Shown here: positions 6,175-13,749 of the stretch, in pieces
How the letters are laid out: the number at the start of each line of letters is the position of its first letter
How positions within the stretch are numbered: the stretch's first letter is position 1
Assembly: GCA_023433655.1 (NCBI GenBank)
Contig: JAEYUE010000309.1
Coordinates: 1 to 34,450 of the forward strand
Direction of reading: 5' to 3'
Source of the DNA: Pseudomonadota bacterium
GTDB taxonomy: Bacteria; Pseudomonadota; Alphaproteobacteria; Caulobacterales; Caulobacteraceae
DNA: 34,450 nucleotides
Program-made: the position numbers and the translations under genes
Notes under the pieces: model-generated
Told to the model about the DNA's origin: nothing
Seen by the model: the letters and a program-made list of their open reading frames with translations, nothing else
The model's database searches: none

Positions 6175-7842
6175 TTGAACACACGCTCCAGAAGTCTGGC
6201 CTGGGACGCGACGACCGCCATCGAGGCGCTGGCCGCCGCCGACACCGCCTTGTGGATCTGGACCCCGTCCGAGGACCAGATGCGTTTCACCGGCGCAACC
6301 CGGGCCCTGGGGCTGGGACCGCTGGCGCCCGAGTGTTCGGGGGCCGCTTTCGCCGCCGTGGCCGTGCCGTCGGACCGCGCCCTGGCCGAGCGGGTGCTCA
6401 AGCCCCAGGCCGAGGGGACCGAGGTGGCGGTGCGCCTGCGGATGCGCGATTCGGAGACCTGCCTGTGGCGCGGCGTCTGGCTCGAGGACGGCCTGCGCGC
6501 CGCGGGGGTGGTGGCGCTGGAGACCAAGTTCGCGGCCTCGCACCGGGATCAGCTGACCGGTCTGCTGGACCGTCGCACCTTTCTCGCCCGGGTCGGCGAG
6601 ACCCTGACCCAGCCGGGCGACTACGAGCTGGTCGTGGCCGATGTCGACCGCCTGCGCCGCCTCAACGAGGCCCTCGGGCACGAGCGTTCGGACCTGGTGC
6701 TGGCCGCGCTGGGCTCCCGCCTCAACGCCGCCTTCGCTCAGGAGACCCATCCCGCCCGCGTCGGTGAGGACGAGTTCGCGGTCGTCGTGCCGCGTGGCCC
6801 GGGCGCCGCTTCGGAGCGGCTGCGCGAGGCGCTGGAGCAGCCGCTGCGGGTGGCGGGCTTCGACATCTATCCGACCGTCTCGATCGGCGCCGTGACGGCC
6901 GAGGGCGGGCCGGACGCCGCTGACGCCGCCGAACTGCTGCGCCGCGCCGAACTCGCCGTCGAACAGGCCAAGACGGCTGGCCGCGGCGGGGCCGCCGCCT
7001 ACGGCCGGGCGCTTGAGTCCGACAGCCTGTCGCGGCTGGCGCTGGAAGCCGACCTGCGCAACGCCTTTGTGCGCGGCGAGATCGAGCCCTTCTACCAGCC
7101 AATCGTCAATCTGATGACCGGGGCCGTGGCCGGCTTTGAAGCCCTGGCCCGCTGGCGCCACCCGCAGCGCGGCCTGGTTCCGCCCGACGAATTCCTCGGC
7201 CTCGCCGACGAAATGGGCCTGATGAACGAGCTGGGCCTGCTGATGATGTCCCAGTCGGCGCGCCAACTGGCCGAATGGCTGGCCCGCCACCCCTCGGCCG
7301 GCAAGCTGTTCTGCAGCGTCAACCTGTCGGTCGGCGAGATCGAGCGCGCCAACCTGGTCGAGGACGTGGCCCGCATCATCGCCGACGCCGGCCTGCCGCG
7401 CGGCGCGCTGAAGCTCGAGGTCACCGAGGGCGACATCATGCGCGACACCACGCGCGCCGCCGAGGTTCTGAAGCAGTTGCGCGACGCCGGCGCCTCGCTG
7501 GCGCTGGACGATTTCGGCACCGGCTTCAGCTCGCTCAGCTACCTCGCCCGGCTGCCGTTCGACACGCTGAAGATCGACCGCTACTTCGTGCTGACCATGA
7601 AGGACGACGAGGGCTCGGCCAAGATCGTCAAGTCGGTGGTCAACCTCGGCCGCGACCTGTCGCTGGAGGTGGTCGCGGAGGGGGTGGAGAACGCCGGCCT
7701 CGCCCGCCTGCTGCTCGACGCCCAGTGCCACTACGGCCAGGGCTTCGGCTACGCCCCCGCCCTGCCGGCCCAGGAGGCCGAGGTCTATCTCAACGAGTCC
7801 CTCGCCGACGGCACGGCCCCGATCAAGGCGCGCTCGGCTTGA
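6175..7842 (+). CDS. pdeA: c-di-GMP phosphodiesterase, PAS-like/GEDEF/EAL (PdeA-like)
   Basis: This 555-residue cytoplasmic protein starts at a TTG (6175). The first ~115 residues form a PAS-like sensor region (IEALAAADTALWIWTPSEDQ). A GGDEF domain follows (about 125-290) in which the signature is GEDEF (residues 197-201), a degenerate form. An EAL domain covers about 300-545 with E322-A-L (GFEALARW), NLSVGE, LEVTEGD, DDFGTGFSSLSYL, LKIDR and VAEGVE all intact, so it should hydrolyse c-di-GMP. In Caulobacter crescentus PdeA (CC3396) has the same PAS-GEDEF-EAL order; there GTP binding to the GEDEF domain activates the EAL domain, and the protein is a CpdR/ClpXP substrate in the cell cycle. The gene symbol is an orthology inference. 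The C-terminus ends in small residues (KARSA). Confidence 0.88.
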   Translation: MNTRSRSLAWDATTAIEALAAADTALWIWTPSEDQMRFTGATRALGLGPLAPECSGAAFAAVAVPSDRALAERVLKPQAEGTEVAVRLRMRDSETCLWRGVWLEDGLRAAGVVALETKFAASHRDQLTGLLDRRTFLARVGETLTQPGDYELVVADVDRLRRLNEALGHERSDLVLAALGSRLNAAFAQETHPARVGEDEFAVVVPRGPGAASERLREALEQPLRVAGFDIYPTVSIGAVTAEGGPDAADAAELLRRAELAVEQAKTAGRGGAAAYGRALESDSLSRLALEADLRNAFVRGEIEPFYQPIVNLMTGAVAGFEALARWRHPQRGLVPPDEFLGLADEMGLMNELGLLMMSQSARQLAEWLARHPSAGKLFCSVNLSVGEIERANLVEDVARIIADAGLPRGALKLEVTEGDIMRDTTRAAEVLKQLRDAGASLALDDFGTGFSSLSYLARLPFDTLKIDRYFVLTMKDDEGSAKIVKSVVNLGRDLSLEVVAEGVENAGLARLLLDAQCHYGQGFGYAPALPAQEAEVYLNESLADGTAPIKARSA

Positions 7843-7850
7843 GGCCGGAC

Positions 7851-8195
7851 GTGACGGCGCGCAGTCCCGTGGTCTGGATCATGGCGGCGACCTTCGTCGG
7901 CGTCGTCGGCCTCGTGGTCTGGTCGGAACGCGAGGAAGGCCGGCTGGCGGAAGACGCGGTGCGGAACGTCGCGGGCGAGGCGGAGGTGCTGTGGCTGGTC
8001 GAGGCGGAGACGCCGGGTCGCCGGACAAGTCTGTGGTGCGGCGCCGTGGCTCGCCCGGACGGTCTCGTAGCCGTAACAATGCTGACCCGCCTGCCTGTCC
8101 CGCCGTCTGTCAGGGAAGTCGCGCCCGCCTGGGTCGTCCAGCGCACGCCGCAGGAGGATTGGATGTTGGACAGGTGTTGGGAACGGGTCCGCTAG
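7851..8195 (+). CDS. Small one-pass membrane protein downstream of pdeA (unknown function)
   Basis: The likely start is GTG at 7851, eight bases after the pdeA stop, with GAGG (7841-7844) six bases upstream; an ATG at 7881 is a second option. The product is 114 residues with an N-terminal hydrophobic helix (VVWIMAATFVGVVGLVVW) that is either an anchor or an uncleaved signal, then a soluble part of about 90 residues with two cysteines (SLWCGAV and DRCWERVR near the end). I do not recognise a family. The tight spacing suggests co-transcription with pdeA. Its TAG stop shares the four bases CTAG with the stop of the convergent yqgE gene. Confidence 0.72.
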   Translation: MTARSPVVWIMAATFVGVVGLVVWSEREEGRLAEDAVRNVAGEAEVLWLVEAETPGRRTSLWCGAVARPDGLVAVTMLTRLPVPPSVREVAPAWVVQRTPQEDWMLDRCWERVR

Positions 8196-8761
8196 GCCCG
8201 GCCGCTCTGTCCGGACAGCTGCGCCGGGTCGATACCCAGCCCCGCGATCGCGCGACCCCATTTGCCTTCGTAGTCGGGATCGAAGATCAGTTCGGGGTCG
8301 GCGTCCATGGTCAGCCAGACGTTCTCGCCCAGTTCGTCCTCCAGTTGACCCTCGCCCCAGCCGGCGTAGCCGAGCAGCAGCACCGACCGGCGGGGGCCGG
8401 CCTCGGGATCGACCATGGCCGCCAGCGCCTCGCGCGTGCCGGTCATGGCCAGGCCCTCGCCGAAGGCCATCGACGCGTCCTCGGCCAGCCAGTCGGCGGT
8501 GTGCAGGACGAAGCCCCGCTCCCGCTCCACCGGGCCCCCGACAAGCACGGCCCGTCGGGCCGCGGAATCCGGAGCGGGAGTCTCAAGCTTGGTCAGCACG
8601 GTCTTCAGGTCGACGCCGGGCGCGGGCCGGTCCAGACGCAGGCCCATGGCGTGATCCGGTTCGTGGGCGCAGACGAGGATAACGGCGTGCTCGAAGCGGG
8701 GATCGCTGATGCCGGGCATCGCCACCAGCAACCGGCCTTCGAGGGAGTGGAAGTCGTCCAT
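8192..8761 (-). CDS. YqgE/AlgH family protein
   Basis: This 189-residue protein has the full YqgE/AlgH (DUF179) pattern: an N-terminal LEGRLLVAMPGISDPRFEHAV, then CAHEPDHAMGLRLDRP, a GGPVERERGFVLHT segment, and the late LLLGYAGWGEGQLEDELGENVWL. The family is widespread in proteobacteria and its structure is known, but its function is not; AlgH was named for an effect on alginate in Pseudomonas. The start at 8761 is the first Met of the conserved block. It is convergent with the small membrane gene (shared CTAG at 8192-8195) and divergent from the peroxiredoxin gene, 117 bases away. Confidence 0.95.
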   Translation of the reverse strand: MDDFHSLEGRLLVAMPGISDPRFEHAVILVCAHEPDHAMGLRLDRPAPGVDLKTVLTKLETPAPDSAARRAVLVGGPVERERGFVLHTADWLAEDASMAFGEGLAMTGTREALAAMVDPEAGPRRSVLLLGYAGWGEGQLEDELGENVWLTMDADPELIFDPDYEGKWGRAIAGLGIDPAQLSGQSGRA

Positions 8762-8878
8762 GCTTCTATCATCGGGAGCGGGCGGCGCCGGCGCAAGGGT
8801 GCACGAAGCTTGGCGGCGCGCTCGGCAACCCCTATCTCGACCGCACGTTCGACATCCACACCTTCACCGGAGCCTGCC

Positions 8879-9364
8879 ATGCCCGTCCAGATCGGCGACC
8901 GCATCCCCTCGGCCACCCTGACCCGCGCCACCGACGATGGCCCCAAGCCTGTCTCCACCGACGAGATCTTCGCCGGCAAGACCGTGGCCCTGTTCGCCGT
9001 GCCGGGGGCCTTCACCCCGACCTGTTCGGCCAAGCACCTGCCGGGCTTCAAGGACCATCGCGACGAGCTGACCGGCAAGGGCGTCGACACGGTCGCCTGC
9101 CTGTCCGTCAACGACGCCTTCGTCATGGGCGCCTGGGCGGATAGCCAGGGCGTCGGCAAGGACGACATCCTGATGCTCGGCGACGGCAACGGCGACTTCA
9201 CCCGCGCGATGGGCCTGTCGATGGACGCCAAGGGCTACGGCATGGGCGAGCGTTCGCAGCGCTATTCGATGATCGTCAGGGACGGCGTCGTCGAGCAGCT
9301 GAACGTCGAGCAGCCGGGCGAATTCAAGGTCTCGTCGGCCGAGCACCTGCTGACCCAGCTCTGA
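8879..9364 (+). CDS. Prx5-type peroxiredoxin
   Basis: The protein is 161 residues from the ATG at 8879. The active-site pattern PxxxTxxC is present as VPGAFTPTCSAKHLPGF with the peroxidatic cysteine at C49. A second cysteine is at C74 (TVACLSVND), as in many bacterial Prx5/AhpC-TSA family members related to the yeast AHP1 and human PRDX5 group. The region MLGDGNGDFTRAMGLSMD and the C-terminal EQPGEFKVSSAEHLL are also characteristic. It reduces hydrogen peroxide and alkyl hydroperoxides, probably with glutathione/glutaredoxin or thioredoxin as reductant. The longer upstream frame is mostly antisense to yqgE and is not coding. Confidence 0.95.
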   Translation: MPVQIGDRIPSATLTRATDDGPKPVSTDEIFAGKTVALFAVPGAFTPTCSAKHLPGFKDHRDELTGKGVDTVACLSVNDAFVMGAWADSQGVGKDDILMLGDGNGDFTRAMGLSMDAKGYGMGERSQRYSMIVRDGVVEQLNVEQPGEFKVSSAEHLLTQL

Positions 9365-9430
9365 GCGGCGCTGGCGCTCGCAACGCGGTCGCTCGTTGCT
9401 TGAGTGCGGCGTGAGCGCGAAGTCCGTGCG

Positions 9431-9877
9431 ATGACCGACGTCTTCACCCCGGAACAGCGGAGCGCCGTGATGCGGCGGGTGAAGGGGCGCGACACCACGC
9501 CCGAACTGGCAGTGCGCCGCCTCCTGCGGGCGGCGGGCGTCGGCTACCGTCTGGGCGGCGCGGGCCTGGCCGGCCGGCCGGACCTGGTGATGAAGGGCCG
9601 GCGCGTGGTCGTCTTCGTTCACGGCTGCTTCTGGCACGGTCACGACTGCGCCCGGGGCGCCCGGCAGCCCAAGGCCAACGCCGCCTACTGGGCCGCCAAG
9701 ATCGAGCGCAACCGGATTCGTGATACGGCCGCGCAGGCGGCGCTCGGGGCGGCCGGCTGGCGGGTGATCACGGTCTGGGAGTGTCAGATGAAGTCGCCGG
9801 GCTTCGCCGCCGGGCTTGTGGCCGACGTGCGCGGTCAGGCCGCGGCGGATTCGGCGGCGACCTCTTCCCCGCCCTGA
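9431..9877 (+). CDS. vsr: Very short patch repair (Vsr) endonuclease-like protein
   Basis: The 148-residue protein from ATG 9431 matches Vsr along its length, starting TDVFTPEQRSAVMRRVKGRD. The catalytic aspartate is D51 (GRPDLV), with H64 and H69 in VFVHGCFWHGHDC; the structural zinc ligands C66, H71, C73 and C118 are all visible, and the numbering is nearly the same as in the E. coli enzyme. Vsr nicks at T:G mismatches that arise by deamination of 5-methylcytosine, usually within a Dcm-type site. No cytosine methyltransferase or restriction gene lies in the window, so it is solitary here. The last 43 bases overlap the 3' end of the opposite-strand kinase gene. An upstream Met at 9404 is in frame but the conserved protein begins here. 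Confidence 0.92.
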   Translation: MTDVFTPEQRSAVMRRVKGRDTTPELAVRRLLRAAGVGYRLGGAGLAGRPDLVMKGRRVVVFVHGCFWHGHDCARGARQPKANAAYWAAKIERNRIRDTAAQAALGAAGWRVITVWECQMKSPGFAAGLVADVRGQAAADSAATSSPP

Positions 9878-11754
9878 GCCATGGCCATCACGTGGTTGAT
9901 GGCGCCCAGCAGCATTGGCGGCGTGATCGGCTTGGGCACGAAATAGGTCATGCCCGCCTCGGTGCAGGCGGCGATGTCCTCGGGGGCGGTGTCGGCGGTC
10001 ACGGCGATGACCGGAACCGCCGCGTTGGGCCCATTGCCGGCACGGATGCGGCGGGTCGTCTCGCGGCCGTCCAATTCGGGCATCCGCACGTCCATGAAGA
10101 TCAGGTCGAAGCTGGAGGTCTCGCAGATCTTCAGCGCCGCCATGCCGTCGGCCGCGGTGGCGATGTCGCAGCCCAGTGGTTGCAGGATCAGCTGGATGGC
10201 GCGGCGGTTGATGTCGTGGTCGTCGACGACCAGCACCCGCATCGGCCGCCCTTCGTCTTCATCGTCGATCGGCTCGGGCTCGGCGGCGGTCGTCGCGGCG
10301 ACGTCGACCGGCGCCTCAGCCAGAGCCTGGGCGGGGGGCGCGGCCTGCCGGGCCGAGGCTCGCGTCGACAGGGCGCGGGCGACGGCGTCGCGGCTCTCCT
10401 GATCCAGCGCGGGAGCGACCACCGCCTCGCTCTCGGCGGCCTCCAGCCGCAGGGCCAGGGTGAAGCTGGCGCCCTGGCCGACCTGGCTGCGCGCGGTCAG
10501 CCTGCCGCCCATCAACTCGGCCACCTGCCGACTGATCGACAGGCCCAGACCGGTGCCCCCATGCCGCGCGCTGACGCCATCGGCCGTCTGGTCGAAGGGC
10601 GTGAACAGCCGCGCCAGCTGTTCGCGGGTCATGCCGGGGCCTGTGTCGGCGACCTCGATCAGCATCGCGTGGGCGCCCGAGTCCTCCGGCCAAACATTCA
10701 GGCGCAGGGTGATCGAACCCTCGTGCGTGAACTTCATGGCGTTGGAGATCAGGTTGTTCAGCACCTGGCGCAGGCGCATCGGATCGCCGCGCACCATGGC
10801 CGGCACGGTGGCGGCGCCCTCTATGCGCAGCTTCAGGCCCTTGGCGCGGGCCGGGCCCCGCCACAGGCGGGCCGACTGGTTCAGCAGCTCGCGCAGGTTG
10901 AAGTCGACCGAGTCGATCGTCATGTGCCCGGCCTCGAGCTTGGCGTGATCGAGGAGGTCGTCGAGCAGGGCCTTCATCATGAAGCCGGCGTCGCTGATCA
11001 GTCGGGCCTGGGCTCGGGAGGCGCTGTCTGATGCGCCCCGCTCCAGCTCGGCCGAGCCCGTCAGGATGGCGCTGATCGGCGTGCGCAGATCGTGACCAAC
11101 CGCGGCGAGGAAGGCGCTTCGCCCCTCCATGATCCGCTCGGCGGCGGCGCGCTTCTCCTCCGCCTCGATACGGGCGGCGCTCTCGGCGTCGCGGGCCTGG
11201 TTCATCCGCTGCCAGGTCGACAGGCAGTAGGTGATGAACACCCCGACGGCGATCGCCGCGGCGGTGATGAAGGCAGGAGAGGCGCCGTAGGCCGCCATGA
11301 AGAACGGCGTCGAGGCGAGGTAAAGGAACTGCGGCGTGAGCGTGAGCGCCAGCACGGCGGTCGAGCGCGGCGCATTGATCATGGAATAGACGGCGCCCGC
11401 GGACAGCAGCATGGCGGCGCAGACGCCGCCCATGGCGCCGCCGGTCGTCCACAGGGGCACGGCCAGGCTGCCGAAGTAGCCAGAGTTGATGAAGAGGATG
11501 ACCTGACCGGCGAAGTTCCGGAGGGGCTTGAGGCGTTCGGTCTTGCCGTCGTTGATCGGCCCGAAGATCCACAGGTCGATCAGCTGGATGGTGAAATAGC
11601 CCAGCACCCAGACGGCGCTGAGCGACCAGCCCAGCAGGGGGCTGAACACGAGGGCGCAGGCCGCCGCCATGCCCAGACGCTGAAGCAACGCCTTGCGTCG
11701 CTGGCGGACGGCGCCGGCCCAGCTGTCGGTCGTGGCGGCTTTGGCGATCGCCAT
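9835..11754 (-). CDS. Membrane-bound hybrid histidine kinase with C-terminal receiver
   Basis: This 639-residue protein has an N-terminal membrane region with about five to six hydrophobic segments (residues 27-178), with no large periplasmic domain, then a short coiled coil (186-215). The HisKA domain carries the phosphorylated H221 (AAVGHDLRTP). The ATPase domain has the N box NNLISNAMKF (333-342), G1 DTGPGM and G2 GGTGLGLSI. An Ala/Pro-rich linker (440-503) leads to a receiver domain with acidic D511/D512, phosphoacceptor D555 (FMDVRMPELDG) and K608. It should autophosphorylate and pass phosphate to its own receiver; an HPt partner is not nearby. The signal is unknown. It starts 66 bases after the pyrD stop, on the same strand, behind a 16-bp palindrome. 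Confidence 0.93.
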   Translation of the reverse strand: MAIAKAATTDSWAGAVRQRRKALLQRLGMAAACALVFSPLLGWSLSAVWVLGYFTIQLIDLWIFGPINDGKTERLKPLRNFAGQVILFINSGYFGSLAVPLWTTGGAMGGVCAAMLLSAGAVYSMINAPRSTAVLALTLTPQFLYLASTPFFMAAYGASPAFITAAAIAVGVFITYCLSTWQRMNQARDAESAARIEAEEKRAAAERIMEGRSAFLAAVGHDLRTPISAILTGSAELERGASDSASRAQARLISDAGFMMKALLDDLLDHAKLEAGHMTIDSVDFNLRELLNQSARLWRGPARAKGLKLRIEGAATVPAMVRGDPMRLRQVLNNLISNAMKFTHEGSITLRLNVWPEDSGAHAMLIEVADTGPGMTREQLARLFTPFDQTADGVSARHGGTGLGLSISRQVAELMGGRLTARSQVGQGASFTLALRLEAAESEAVVAPALDQESRDAVARALSTRASARQAAPPAQALAEAPVDVAATTAAEPEPIDDEDEGRPMRVLVVDDHDINRRAIQLILQPLGCDIATAADGMAALKICETSSFDLIFMDVRMPELDGRETTRRIRAGNGPNAAVPVIAVTADTAPEDIAACTEAGMTYFVPKPITPPMLLGAINHVMAMAQGGEEVAAESAAA

Positions 11755-11769
11755 ACGGCTCCCCCGGTC

Positions 11770-11785
11770 CGGGCGAATTCGCCCG
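11770..11785. promoter_or_regulatory. 16-bp perfect palindrome upstream of the hybrid kinase gene
   Basis: CGGGCGAATTCGCCCG is a perfect palindrome lying 16 bases upstream of the kinase start codon, between pyrD and the kinase on the - strand. A purine-rich ribosome site (GGGGGAG on the - strand) follows it. It could be an operator or a small hairpin next to the ribosome binding site. Its role is unknown. Confidence 0.4.
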
Positions 11786-11819
11786 TCTCCGATTTTGACG
11801 GGCTTGCCCTAACGCTCCG

Positions 11820-12851
11820 TCAACGGCCCGCCCCGACAGCCTCTGCCGCTGTGGAGAATCCGTCCGCCTTCAGCAACGCTGCAAGGTCGCGCTTCATCCG
11901 CGCCACCAGTCCCGGCCCTTCGAAGACCAGGGCGCTGTAGACCTGCACCGCGGAGGCGCCGGCGCGCAGCCGCTGATAGGCCTCCGCCCCGGAATCGACG
12001 CCGCCCACAGCGATCAGCGGCAGCCGCCCGCCGGCGGCTTCCGCGGCGGCGGCGAGGGCGGCCCGGGCCCGGGTCCTGAGAGGGGCGCCCGATAGCCCGC
12101 CGGCTTCCGAGCGATGCGGCGAACGCAGGGTGTCCGGACGGTCCAGGGTGGTATTGGAGACGACCAGGGCGTCGATTCCATGGTCGATCGCCGCCTCGAC
12201 GATCATGCCGATTTCGGCCGCCGTGAGGTCCGGCGCTATCTTGAGGAAGACAGGGGCGGGATCGCCGGCGCGCGCTTCCGCGAGCCGGCCCAGCAGGTCG
12301 TCCAGCGCTGCGCGACCCTGCAGGTCGCGCAGGCCGGGCGTGTTCGGCGACGAAACGTTGACGGTGACGTAGTCGGCCAAACCCTTCAGGCGCCGCAACC
12401 CCGCGACGTAGTCGGCCGCCTTGTCCGCGGTGTCCTTGTTGGCCCCCAGATTGGCGCCGATCACCGTCCCGCGCGGGCGATGCGCCAGACGGGCGGCGAA
12501 GGCCTCCAGCCCATCGTTGTTGAACCCCATGCGGTTGATGATCGCCCGGTCCTCGGACAGCCGGAAGAGGCGCGGCTTCGGATTGCCCGGCTGCGGGCGC
12601 GGCGTCACCGATCCGCACTCGACGAAGCCGAACCCCAGCCGCGCCAGGCCGTGCAGGGCCTCGCCGTTCTTGTCCAGCCCGGCGGCGAGCCCGATCGGAT
12701 TGGACAGGCGCAGCCCGGCGACCGTTGTGGCCAGAACCGGGTCATCGGCTCGTGGGGCGGGCAGCGGCGCAAGGCGGAGCGCCTGGATGGCAAGCCGGTG
12801 AGCCGTCTCAGGGTCAAGGCTCCGCAGCACCGCCGCGCCGATGTCGGTCAT
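11820..12851 (-). CDS. pyrD: Dihydroorotate dehydrogenase (quinone), class 2
   Basis: The 343-residue protein oxidises dihydroorotate to orotate in pyrimidine synthesis, using FMN and quinone. Class 2 features are seen: an N-terminal helical extension for membrane association (LDPETAHRLAIQALRL), then NPIGLAAGLDKNGEAL, VECGSVTPRPQPGNPKPRLFRL and INRMGFNNDG. The catalytic serine lies in TVNVSSPNTPGLR, and the FMN phosphate region in LIAVGGVDSGAEAY. The start chosen is ATG 12851, which overlaps the DUF952 stop as ATGA; an ATG two codons upstream (12857) is possible. It is the last gene of a three-gene coupled cluster with the SixA-like and DUF952 genes. Confidence 0.97.
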   Translation of the reverse strand: MTDIGAAVLRSLDPETAHRLAIQALRLAPLPAPRADDPVLATTVAGLRLSNPIGLAAGLDKNGEALHGLARLGFGFVECGSVTPRPQPGNPKPRLFRLSEDRAIINRMGFNNDGLEAFAARLAHRPRGTVIGANLGANKDTADKAADYVAGLRRLKGLADYVTVNVSSPNTPGLRDLQGRAALDDLLGRLAEARAGDPAPVFLKIAPDLTAAEIGMIVEAAIDHGIDALVVSNTTLDRPDTLRSPHRSEAGGLSGAPLRTRARAALAAAAEAAGGRLPLIAVGGVDSGAEAYQRLRAGASAVQVYSALVFEGPGLVARMKRDLAALLKADGFSTAAEAVGAGR

Positions 12852-13204
12852 GGCCATCCGTCGGCTCCGTCCTCGAAGACGGGGGCACCGTCCATGTTCA
12901 CCGCCAGCCCCCGTTCGGAACGCGCCGCCGACAACGGCAGCGGCCCATAATGGTGCGGAAACAGGTCGCCGCCTCGCGACGCCTCCCATCGCAGCGCCTC
13001 GCCCAGTTCGTCCAGGGTGACCTCGACCAGAACCAGCCCGTCACGTCCGGCGTAGTGGCGGCGCGCGGTTTCAGCCAGCTGGGCCGCCGTCGACATGTGG
13101 ATGTAGCCGTCCGCGCGGTCGACGGCCGAGCCCTCATAAGCCCCCACCGCGCGCGCGGCTTGCCATTCGCCGGCGTCGACCAGCTTGTAGGCCACGCGGG
13201 TCAT
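12848..13204 (-). CDS. DUF952 family protein
   Basis: This 118-residue protein matches DUF952: AYKLVDAGEWQAARAVGAYEGSAVDRADGYIHMSTAAQLAETA, followed by LVLVEVTLDELGEALRWEASRGGDLFPHHYGPLPL. The family has conserved His residues (YIHMS and FPHHYG) and a fold related to ADP-ribosyltransferase-like proteins according to structure-based classification, but no proven activity. Its ATG overlaps the stop of the phosphatase gene (ATGA at 13204-13201), and its own stop overlaps the pyrD start, so all three are translationally coupled. DUF952 next to pyrD is a recurring arrangement in alphaproteobacteria, from memory. Confidence 0.93.
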   Translation of the reverse strand: MTRVAYKLVDAGEWQAARAVGAYEGSAVDRADGYIHMSTAAQLAETARRHYAGRDGLVLVEVTLDELGEALRWEASRGGDLFPHHYGPLPLSAARSERGLAVNMDGAPVFEDGADGWP

Positions 13205-13701
13205 TCCGGGGCCAGGTTTCGGGGCAGCAGATGACCCTCCAGCGTGAATCCGCCGGCGTCGATGGCGAAGACGGCCACGGCTCCCGGAGGAAAGCCACCG
13301 CTCATCCGGTCCAGCGCCGAGGGCGAGGCGGCGCTCTCGATCAGATACTCGACCGCCAGCACATGCACCCCGGGATTGTGGGCCACCACCATCAGGCAGC
13401 CGGCCTCGTCCGCGGCCTCGCGCACCAGGCGGCGCAGGATCTCGGCGCCCCCGTTGAACAGGGCGTCGTCGTCGCGGATCTGCACGTCGCCGAAGGCGTC
13501 GTGGAGCAGGTCCCATGTCTGGCGGGTGCGGGTCGCCGGAGACACCAGCGCCAGGTCCGGCTTCCAGCCGCGCGCCGCCAGCGCCCGGCCCATTGCGGCC
13601 GCGTCGATCCGCCCACGGGCCGACAGGGCGCGATCGCGGTCGCGGCCCGAGCCGGCGGCCGACTCGGCCTCGGCGTGGCGCATCAGGATCAATCTCTGCA
13701 T
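13201..13701 (-). CDS. SixA-like histidine phosphatase
   Basis: The 166-residue protein belongs to the histidine phosphatase (phosphoglycerate mutase-like) superfamily. The catalytic RH is in LMRHAEAE (residues 8-9), the second phosphate-binding arginine region in SPATRTRQTW, and the late catalytic histidine in VVAHNPGVH. The small size and the RALSARGRIDAAAMG segment match SixA-type proteins, which in E. coli remove phosphate from the histidine of the ArcB HPt domain and from the nitrogen PTS. The substrate here is not known. The hybrid kinase two genes downstream is a tempting but unproven target. It is the first gene of the SixA-DUF952-pyrD cluster. Confidence 0.9.
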   Translation of the reverse strand: MQRLILMRHAEAESAAGSGRDRDRALSARGRIDAAAMGRALAARGWKPDLALVSPATRTRQTWDLLHDAFGDVQIRDDDALFNGGAEILRRLVREAADEAGCLMVVAHNPGVHVLAVEYLIESAASPSALDRMSGGFPPGAVAVFAIDAGGFTLEGHLLPRNLAPE

Positions 13702-13749
13702 GCCCGCCCTTTACGGCCTGGCCGCCCGACTGCAAAGCGCTCCGGCCGG

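Noticed and set aside
9431..9877. A mobile or restriction-modification island around vsr
   Set aside because: No transposase, integrase, methylase, restriction gene or flanking repeat is visible, and base composition resembles the neighbours.
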